From the NCBI GenBank assembly GCA_938030915.1, contig CALHIO010000212.1, positions 1 to 8,010 on the forward strand: a DNA stretch of 8,010 nt, written 5' to 3'. This document shows positions 1 through 4,931 of the stretch, piece after piece. The position numbers were made by a program, and so were the translations under genes. The stretch's first letter is position 1. Each line of letters opens with the position of its first letter. The notes below the pieces were generated by a model. The model had not been told where the DNA came from. It saw only the letters and a list, made by a program, of their open reading frames with translations, and did no database searches. This DNA comes from an uncultured Gemmatimonadota bacterium (GTDB lineage Bacteria; Gemmatimonadota; Gemmatimonadetes; Longimicrobiales; Gaopeijiaceae).

Positions 1-537
1 CTCCATCTCGAAGTGCAGGTCGAGCGCAGCCGTCGGCTCGTCCAGAACGAGAATCCTCGGCTCCTGCGCCAATGCCCGGGCGATCCGGACCCGCTGCCGT
101 TCCCCACCCGACAGATTCCGGATGCTCCTCCCACCGAGATCGGCCACGCCTGCGCGCTCCATCGCCTCGTCGATCGCCGCCCGGTCGGGTGGACCCATGC
201 GACCCAGAATCCCCGTGTGCGGATATCGCCCCATCTCGACCAATGCTCGTACCGTCATGGGAAAGGCCATCGGCTCTGCCTGCGGCACGAAAGCGATCTG
301 GGTCGCGATCTCCCGCCTGCCCCACGCGTCGGACGGCCGGCCAGCGTACGTGACCGACCCCGCCGTGGTCGCCAGTTCTCCGAGCATGACTCGCAGCAAG
401 GTCGACTTGCCTGATCCGTTCGGACCGAGAAGCGCGAACAGCGCACCCTCGGCTACATCGAGTGAGATTCCGTCCAGCGCCGGCCGTGGAGCCGACGGAT
501 AGCGGTACGAAACCTCTCTGAGCTCGAAGAGGCTCAT
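1..537 (-). CDS. btuD: Cobalamin ABC transporter ATPase BtuD (FecE-type), 3' end missing
   Basis: This is the ATP-hydrolysing subunit that would power B12 import through BtuC from the cytoplasmic face. The reading frame is open from the ATG at 537 to the window edge and gives the first 179 residues of a protein usually about 250 to 270 long. Visible motifs are Walker A GPNGSGKST (38-46), Q-loop Gln86, the ABC signature LSGGERQ (142-148), Walker B ILVLDE (162-167) and the D-loop ALD (171-173). The H-loop His would lie beyond the edge. The start overlaps the btuC stop by 4 nt (ATGA), implying translational coupling. FecCD/FecE-family ATPases also serve siderophore and heme importers, so the B12 assignment rests on the upstream cobalamin riboswitch and the BtuF-like partner. 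Family assignment is firm and substrate assignment good. Confidence 0.93.
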   Translation of the reverse strand, partial: MSLFELREVSYRYPSAPRPALDGISLDVAEGALFALLGPNGSGKSTLLRVMLGELATTAGSVTYAGRPSDAWGRREIATQIAFVPQAEPMAFPMTVRALVEMGRYPHTGILGRMGPPDRAAIDEAMERAGVADLGGRSIRNLSGGERQRVRIARALAQEPRILVLDEPTAALDLHFEME

Positions 538-1529
538 GCACCCTCCTCGTGCCGGATCAGCAGCCACAGAAAGACAGGGACGCCGGCCAGAGCCGTAACG
601 ACACCCACGGGAAGCTCGGCAGGCGCCACGACGGTGCGGGCGATCGTGTCGGCGAAGACGAGGAAGGCCCCACCCGTGAACGCACACGCCGGCAGTAGCC
701 ACCGATGATCACTCCCCCCGACGAGGCGCAGGCCGTGGGGCACGACGAGCCCGACGAACCCGATCGCCCCCGATCCGGCGACACAGACTCCGACCACCAG
801 TGAGGTACCGACGTAGAGGAACAGCTTGAGTTGTCGCACATCGACACCGAGGTGGAACGCACTCTGCTCCCCGACCGACATGAGGTTGAGGGGCCGGGCG
901 AGCAGACCCAGCACCGCGAGAGCCGGGATCACCCAGATCCCCACGGTGGTGACGGTCTCGCTGGACGCGCCGCTGAATGAACCCATGATCCACAGCATCG
1001 CCGCTCTGAACGTCTCCAGATCCGCGAAGTTCACGAGCAGCAGAATCAGCGCGTTGAAGAAGGCGCCAATCACCACGCCGGCAAGAAGCAGGACATGCGT
1101 GTCCAGGCCCCGGCCCGCAGCCGCCGCCATCGCGAGCACCAAGGTGATCGCGACGATCGCACCGATGAACGCCGCGATCGGGAGGGCGAACATCGACGTC
1201 GCTGTCATGCCCAAGACGATCGCCGTTACGGCACCTACGGCTGCCCCGCTCGACACACCCAGCACGTAGGGCTCGGCGAGAGGATTCCGAAGCAGTGCCT
1301 GGAAGACCGCACCCGCAACGGCGAGACCTGCCCCGACCTCGGCCGCAAGGAGAACCCGCGGGAGTCGCAGTCCCACCACGATCGTTTGCGTCTGTGCATC
1401 CGCAGACCCGCGAAGCGCACCGACGACCTCAGAAACGGGAAGGCTCACCGCCCCGACCATGAGACCCACGACGACGGCGCTCAAGAACGCCGCCAGCAGC
1501 CCGACGAGCAGAAGGGCGTGGCGCGTCAC
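534..1529 (-). CDS. btuC: Cobalamin ABC transporter permease BtuC (FecCD family)
   Basis: This inner-membrane permease would form the B12 channel as a dimer with BtuD. The frame stays open upstream to 1784, but that extension is Arg-rich and antisense-like. The GTG at 1529 overlaps the btuF stop as GTGA and gives 331 residues, close to the usual size of about 326. It starts directly before a hydrophobic first helix. Family motifs include LRLPR (54-58), the conserved block at 73-96 with QALLRNPLAEPYVLG, GFVGLVVPH (257-265), and ELPVG (305-309) close to the last helix. About ten hydrophobic segments are apparent. Siderophore permeases share this fold, so the B12 substrate is inferred from the riboswitch and the gene trio. 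The initiator is therefore GTG, not the far-upstream ATG. Confidence 0.93.
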   Translation of the reverse strand: MTRHALLLVGLLAAFLSAVVVGLMVGAVSLPVSEVVGALRGSADAQTQTIVVGLRLPRVLLAAEVGAGLAVAGAVFQALLRNPLAEPYVLGVSSGAAVGAVTAIVLGMTATSMFALPIAAFIGAIVAITLVLAMAAAAGRGLDTHVLLLAGVVIGAFFNALILLLVNFADLETFRAAMLWIMGSFSGASSETVTTVGIWVIPALAVLGLLARPLNLMSVGEQSAFHLGVDVRQLKLFLYVGTSLVVGVCVAGSGAIGFVGLVVPHGLRLVGGSDHRWLLPACAFTGGAFLVFADTIARTVVAPAELPVGVVTALAGVPVFLWLLIRHEEGA

Positions 1530-2479
1530 GGTCGCGTGCCGGTGAAGGCGTCGGGATGGAGCGCTCGCGCAAGATCGGCGGCCGCCAGGGCAAGATCCGA
1601 TCCGGGCCGATTGAAGCGATCCGAGTCCACGAAGACGACACGTCCGGATTGAACGGCCTCCAGGTCGCGCCACCCCGGCATCTCGCGAATCACGTCGAGG
1701 GTCAGGTCGGAGGTCGCGCCCCGGGGCCAGACGAGGACCGAGGGATTGCGACGAACGATCGACTCGTAGCCGACGCTCGGCCACCGCGTAGGCGCATCCG
1801 CGAACACGTTGCGTCCACCTGCGATCGTAATCAGTTCGTCTATGTACGATCCGCCCGCCGTCGTCATGGGCGGGTCGGACCAGATCACGTACATGACGGA
1901 CACAGCCGGTCTATCCGAGACCCGGGCCTCGACCTCCGCGAGCCCCGTCGCGATGTCGCGTGCGAGCGCCTGAGCCTCATCCGGCCGCCCGACGAGCGCG
2001 CCCAGACGATCGATGGAGTCATAGAGGTCAGCCACCGTTTCCGTGCGGAAGCCGACCGCGGAGATGCCGAGGTCTCCAAGCCGCGCCGCGAGTGCAGGCA
2101 TCTCCTGACCTTCGGGCATGAGCACGACATCGACCTCCAGCTGGACCAGCGCCTCAAGGCTGGGGTCCAGCCCGCCGCCCACCGAAGGAAGTGGGACCAC
2201 GGCGGGATGGGTGTCGTAGTCGGTGCGCGCAACGATGAGATCTCCGGCCCCGATCGTGACCATCAGCTCCGCAAGCGACGGCACGAGGCTCACAACCCGG
2301 GTGGCGGTCAGAGGCACCGTCGTTACGGTGGACCCTGCGGCGGACTCCCGGTCGGGTCGGGCATCGCACGCCAGAAGACCCGTCGCCAACAGAGCCATGC
2401 CTGTTAGGCGACGTGTCACGCCGAAATGGCGCGGGCAGAGCGGCACGGGAGTGCGTCGCTCCCGGGTCCCAGGATTCAT
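1526..2479 (-). CDS. btuF: Cobalamin-binding substrate-binding lipoprotein BtuF
   Basis: This periplasmic receptor would capture cobalamin and deliver it to BtuC. From the ATG at 2479 it has 317 residues: a basic n-region (VTRRLTG, 21-27), a hydrophobic core, and a lipobox LLAC with the lipidated Cys at 38 followed by Asp39. In enterobacteria Asp at +2 retains a lipoprotein in the inner membrane. The mature part opens with RVVSLVPSLAELMVTIGAG (61-79), the standard start of this binding-protein fold. E71 and E239 (GYESI) sit where E. coli BtuF has the Glu pair that docks on BtuC. Trp200 and Trp233 are candidate corrin-contacting aromatics. The chosen start has a GAGAG ribosome site 6 nt upstream. 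An ATG at 2509 abuts the riboswitch B12 box, and a GTG at 2419 would give a shorter, more typical lipoprotein signal but has no clear ribosome site. Confidence 0.9.
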   Translation of the reverse strand: MNPGTRERRTPVPLCPRHFGVTRRLTGMALLATGLLACDARPDRESAAGSTVTTVPLTATRVVSLVPSLAELMVTIGAGDLIVARTDYDTHPAVVPLPSVGGGLDPSLEALVQLEVDVVLMPEGQEMPALAARLGDLGISAVGFRTETVADLYDSIDRLGALVGRPDEAQALARDIATGLAEVEARVSDRPAVSVMYVIWSDPPMTTAGGSYIDELITIAGGRNVFADAPTRWPSVGYESIVRRNPSVLVWPRGATSDLTLDVIREMPGWRDLEAVQSGRVVFVDSDRFNRPGSDLALAAADLARALHPDAFTGTRP

Positions 2480-2483
2480 ATGG

Positions 2484-2490
2484 TTCTCTC
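2484..2490 (-). promoter_or_regulatory. Ribosome binding site of btuF
   Basis: The minus strand reads GAGAGAA, then CCAT, then the ATG at 2479. This purine run is the best Shine-Dalgarno match in the leader and decides the start over the ATG at 2509. It lies directly downstream of a segment (2489-2497, sharing two bases) that can pair with the riboswitch core, so it is the likely control point for translation. Confidence 0.6.
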
Positions 2491-2497
2491 GACCGAA
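2489..2497 (-). promoter_or_regulatory. Candidate riboswitch expression platform (leader element complementary to the aptamer)
   Basis: The minus strand reads TTCGGTCGA here, directly against the btuF ribosome site. It is a perfect 9-nt complement of TCGACCGAA at 2592-2600, inside the aptamer. The same aptamer bases also form a local 7-bp hairpin with 2611-2617 (TTCGGTC/GACCGAA around a 12-nt loop). The two pairings exclude each other, as expected for a switch. No U-run follows, so translational control is more likely than termination. The complementarity is seen directly; the function is inferred. Confidence 0.4.
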
Positions 2498-2510
2498 GGA
2501 CAGCAACATC

Positions 2511-2700
2511 CTGCGGCACAGGTCTCCTGGCTGAGGGCCGGAATGCTCGCCTTCCCGGGTCGAGACCCAGTGGCTCTTCGTGAGCGTCCGTTTCGGTCGA
2601 ATCCCTCTCAGACCGAACCCAACACAGTGGCGGGACCGCGCCGGAATCGCACCGGCTTCCGAGATGTGCCGCCCGTGAGGTTAGAAGCAGCCCCGGAGCG
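2511..2700 (-). ncRNA. Cobalamin (AdoCbl-type) riboswitch
   Basis: Read on the minus strand, this leader carries the conserved cobalamin aptamer elements in order: GGAAGCCGGTGCGATTCCGG (2660-2641), CCCGCCACTGT (2634-2624), a hairpin at 2617-2592, GCCACTGGGTC (2574-2564) closing on GACCC, CGGGAAGGC (2557-2549), and the B12 box AGCCAGGAGACCTG (2532-2519). A closing helix is possible between GCGGCAC (2672-2666) and GTGCCGC (2519-2513). The 3' end is well placed; the 5' boundary is uncertain by some 20 nt. These riboswitches repress B12 uptake or synthesis genes when cobalamin is plentiful. Here the next gene is btuF, which fits exactly. It begins about 25 nt or less after the stop of the last oxidase-block gene. 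Confidence 0.95.
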
Positions 2701-2706
2701 GGACAA

Positions 2707-2723
2707 GCCGCCGGGCAGGCGGG
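2707..2723 (-). other. Small GC hairpin just after the last oxidase-block gene
   Basis: Immediately downstream of the TGA at 2724-2726, the minus strand can fold CCGCC/GGCGG (2722-2718 with 2712-2708) around a 5-nt loop. The bases after it are CTTGTCC, with no run of T, so it is a poor intrinsic terminator. It could be a weak pause site, a transcript 3' end stabiliser, or part of the riboswitch 5' stem. It is the only candidate boundary between the oxidase and B12 blocks. Confidence 0.25.
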
Positions 2724-2960
2724 TCAGTCCGGCGACTCGGAATTCGAGGCCTCGTCGCTCAGATCGCGGGCGCGCTTCCGAACGTACAGTCCAGCGCCCG
2801 CGACCATGCCGAGCGGTAGCAGGCTGAGGAACACCGTCGTCGCGATGAAGGCCTGACGGTTCTCGTCGCTCGAGTCGAAACACACAGGGCACGCCCATGC
2901 CGCTTCCGGCAGGAGCGCCACGAGGGCGAGCGTCAGAGCGAGGACGAACGCAGCACGCAT
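2724..2960 (-). CDS. Small membrane protein with signal sequence and CPVC motif, oxidase-operon associated
   Basis: Encodes 78 residues of unknown function. The frame is open back to 3197, but the true start is the ATG at 2960, which overlaps the preceding stop by 1 nt (TGATG); the longer version is out-of-frame shadow. Residues 1-23 form a signal sequence ending AWA, followed at once by CPVCF, so the two Cys would sit at or near the mature N-terminus outside the membrane. A second hydrophobic stretch (about 39-60) is followed by a basic KRARD segment and an acidic Ser-rich tail, giving a short anchor with its C-terminus inside. It is not a canonical lipobox, since position -2 is Trp. A Cys-X2-Cys pair facing the periplasm beside oxidase genes could bind copper or heme or be redox active, but nothing here proves it. 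Confidence 0.8.
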   Translation of the reverse strand: MRAAFVLALTLALVALLPEAAWACPVCFDSSDENRQAFIATTVFLSLLPLGMVAGAGLYVRKRARDLSDEASNSESPD

Positions 2961-3553
2961 CAGAGGTAGACCTGCCAATAGAGGATGGGCCAGACGAGAA
3001 CGACGAAATACCAGAACGCGGAGACCGTCGCCAGCTGCGAAGACCGAAGCTCGTCCTTGTTCAGCTTGTCGTACGTCCACAGTAGCGCGATCAGCGCACC
3101 CACCGCGTGGATCGCATGGGTCCCCACGATCAGGTAGAAGAATCCACCGTAGGAGCTCGACTGCATCGTGAGCCCATCGGCGAGAAGAGCCGCCCACTCG
3201 GCGCCCTGGAAGCCCACGAAGATGCTACCGAGGATGATTGACAGGAGGAGTGGAATGCGTGCCTGACCAGGATCACGCTTGAACGCAAACCAGGTGAAGA
3301 CGAGCACCATCCCACTCACAAGCAGCGCGAGAGAGTTGAGTGCGGTCTCTTCGATCGGGAGACGGGGCTGCCCGTACGGCGGCCACATCTGACCCGCCGC
3401 CTGCGACTTCACGATCGTATGGGCGGAGATCAGTCCGGAGAAGAACATGATCTCGGTAAAGATGAAGATCATCATTCCGAGCACACCATTCGGAATGACA
3501 GGCTCTCGTTTCGCGGGCCTCTTCGCCGGCAATGTTGCGGACTCTGCGCTCAT
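2960..3553 (-). CDS. Cytochrome c oxidase subunit III, second copy
   Basis: A 197-residue heme-copper oxidase subunit III with about five membrane helices, the short bacterial form that lacks the first two helices of the mitochondrial protein. After a basic N-terminal tail (1-22) comes GMMIFIFTEIMFFSG, holding the conserved membrane Glu (E34). GTHAIHAVGALI (144-155) has His146 and His149 of the family's helix with a GxHxxH pattern. The final helix reads FWYFVVLVWPILYW, where the other copy has WHFVDVVWIF, so the usual His and Asp are Tyr and Val here. It is a divergent paralogue of the gene at 4353-4931, not a recent duplicate. Subunit III stabilises subunit I and supports D-channel proton uptake. 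The ATG at 3553 has only a weak ribosome site (GAAGTGA). Its stop overlaps the next start by 1 nt. Confidence 0.9.
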   Translation of the reverse strand: MSAESATLPAKRPAKREPVIPNGVLGMMIFIFTEIMFFSGLISAHTIVKSQAAGQMWPPYGQPRLPIEETALNSLALLVSGMVLVFTWFAFKRDPGQARIPLLLSIILGSIFVGFQGAEWAALLADGLTMQSSSYGGFFYLIVGTHAIHAVGALIALLWTYDKLNKDELRSSQLATVSAFWYFVVLVWPILYWQVYL

Positions 3554-3618
3554 TTCACTTCGGGTTGTGCCAAGCCGTAAGGGTGTACCCCCCGGTCGTG
3601 CACGCGTTCTACCCTTCG
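3554..3618 (-). other. 65-nt gap inside the oxidase operon
   Basis: This is the only sizeable gap in the oxidase block. It contains a 6-bp inverted repeat (AAGGGT/ACCCTT, 3579-3584 with 3611-3616, 26 nt apart) and an 8-nt palindrome CGTGCACG (3597-3604). There is no T-run for a terminator and no convincing -35/-10 pair. It may act in transcript processing or be plain spacer; I cannot assign a role. Confidence 0.2.
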
Positions 3619-4347
3619 CTACGCGTCAGGGCGGAAGGACATCACGTAATCGGCCACCTGCTCGAGCTGCTCCTCCGTGTAGAGGGCACCCCATGGAGCC
3701 ATGAGGGCGGAGCCGCCAACCGCAACCGCACCATCACGGATGACCGTGATCACCCGATCACGATCTCGGGCGGGATCCGCCCAGAACGCAGGATCGGTGA
3801 AGTTCGCCGGCGGCGGATCGAGGGCCGCACCCGCAATCCCGTCACCGGCACCGGCCGCGCCGTGGCACGTCGCGCAGATCTGTCCGTACGAGGTTGCGGC
3901 GCTGAATCCAGCGGCGACGACGACCTCAGCTTCACCTTCATCCTCGGCTTCATCCGAGGAGTACCCCGCAGCGTACGCGAGGCCTCTCTCGACTTCAGCC
4001 TTGGCCGCGACATTCTCCCAGTTGTTTCCTTCATGATTCATCACGTCGGGCGAGATGCCCGCCACCATCAGGAACATCAGGAGGACGGACGAGGCCAACA
4101 TCCATTTCATGATCCGCTTTTCCCACGCGAGATGCATGAAGTTATTCACCACCAGCCGAGCCTTGACGACCGCGATGCCGAAGGCGGTGATCAGCGTAAT
4201 CCAGCGAAGACCCGTGAACTCGCCAACTTCCGGACCAACAACAGAAATGATGAAGAGGACCAGAAGGAGCAGATAGATCTTGAAATAATTGACGTGATGG
4301 CCGTCGTCGTGGCCGTGTTCGCCGTTGTGCTCGTTGTTCTCGGACAT
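3619..4347 (-). CDS. Cytochrome oxidase subunit IV-like membrane domain fused to a cytochrome c domain
   Basis: A 242-residue two-part protein. The N-terminus (1-19) is His-rich and acidic. Three hydrophobic segments follow (about 22-40, 47-66 and 80-98), with KARLVVNNFMHLAWE (63-77) matching the subunit IV signature usually seen as KA-LV--FMHL--E. After an acidic linker (131-141, DEAEDEGEAE) comes a monoheme cytochrome c fold: CATCH at 158-162 and a likely axial Met216 in LMAPWG, ending DYVMSFR. The heme domain would sit on the periplasmic side and could pass electrons to CuA. The frame is open back to 4413, but the start at 4347, 5 nt after the preceding stop, gives the natural subunit IV N-terminus. 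Cytochrome c is more usually fused to subunit II (caa3 type), so this is an alternative tethering. Confidence 0.9.
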   Translation of the reverse strand: MSENNEHNGEHGHDDGHHVNYFKIYLLLLVLFIISVVGPEVGEFTGLRWITLITAFGIAVVKARLVVNNFMHLAWEKRIMKWMLASSVLLMFLMVAGISPDVMNHEGNNWENVAAKAEVERGLAYAAGYSSDEAEDEGEAEVVVAAGFSAATSYGQICATCHGAAGAGDGIAGAALDPPPANFTDPAFWADPARDRDRVITVIRDGAVAVGGSALMAPWGALYTEEQLEQVADYVMSFRPDA

Positions 4348-4352
4348 GTCGC

Positions 4353-4931
4353 CTATTTCGCGATGTAGAGAAGCGGGAAGAGGAAAATCCAGACCACGTC
4401 GACAAAGTGCCAATAGATCCCGATGATCTCGACGCGATGGAGTTCACGGCCTCGGAACGCATCCACTGCGATGAAGCCCATGATGATCGCTCCGGCAATC
4501 ACGTGGAGCGCGTGTAGTCCCGCAGCGGTGTAGTAGAACGACCAGAAGGTGTTCGCCGTAATTGTGTACCCCGCAATGATCTCAGTCGTCCACTCGTACG
4601 ACTTGATCATGAGGAACATCAGCGCGCCAAGGATCGTGAAGCCAAGTAGCTTCGCAGCTTCCTTGCCGTTCCCCTTCTCCGCCGCCTGGTGGGCGAGCAC
4701 ACACGTGAAGCTCGAGGTCAGCAACACGAACGTGTTGATGGCCCCGATCCAGGTCTGCGTATGAGAGGCAGCCTCGGCCCACTCCGGATGGCCGATTCGG
4801 TGCATGATGTAGACGCCGAGAAGGCCGCCGAAAATCACGACCTCGGAAGCGAGAATCCACCAGACCGCGAGACGCGGTGTCGGAATCCCGGTGGCGCTGC
4901 GGGTCGTTGCGATCGGTCTTGCGTGTGCCAT
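4353..4931 (-). CDS. coxC: Cytochrome c oxidase subunit III, first copy
   Basis: A 192-residue, five-helix subunit III. WWILASEVVIFGGLLG (24-39) carries the conserved membrane Glu (E30). GLHALHVIAGAII (138-150) has His140 and His143, and the last helix YWHFVDVVWIFLF retains His175 and Asp178. This copy fits the family consensus better than the second one. Its ATG at 4931 shares one base with the subunit I stop (TGATG). No Shine-Dalgarno run is visible just upstream, so translation probably depends on ribosomes finishing subunit I. It sits between subunit I and the subunit IV-cytochrome c fusion, a standard position in cox operons. Confidence 0.94.
   Translation of the reverse strand: MAHARPIATTRSATGIPTPRLAVWWILASEVVIFGGLLGVYIMHRIGHPEWAEAASHTQTWIGAINTFVLLTSSFTCVLAHQAAEKGNGKEAAKLLGFTILGALMFLMIKSYEWTTEIIAGYTITANTFWSFYYTAAGLHALHVIAGAIIMGFIAVDAFRGRELHRVEIIGIYWHFVDVVWIFLFPLLYIAK

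Noticed and set aside
1530..1784. N-terminal extension of BtuC to an ATG at 1784
   Set aside because: The extra 85 residues are Arg/Ser-rich and lie wholly inside btuF. The GTG at 1529 with a GTGA overlap gives the expected protein length.
1556..2407. A 283-codon plus-strand frame opposite btuF
   Set aside because: Composition is Arg/His-rich with no domain signal. The opposite strand encodes a complete binding protein with lipobox and coupled neighbours.
1..2479. Siderophore or heme importer instead of a B12 importer
   Set aside because: FecCD-type importers look alike, but the cobalamin riboswitch directly upstream and the BtuF-like Glu pair favour cobalamin.
2707..2723. Rho-independent terminator after the oxidase operon
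   Set aside because: The stem is only 5 bp and is followed by CTTGTCC rather than a T-run. It was kept only as a low-confidence hairpin.
2961..3197. Longer version of the CPVC protein starting at 3197
   Set aside because: The extension overlaps the subunit III gene out of frame and shows no helix pattern, while the ATG at 2960 begins a clean signal sequence.
3554..3575. Possible sigma-54 promoter (TGGCAC on the minus strand in the 65-nt gap)
   Set aside because: The -24 half matches, but the -12 GC element at the proper spacing is missing, so it is likely a chance match.
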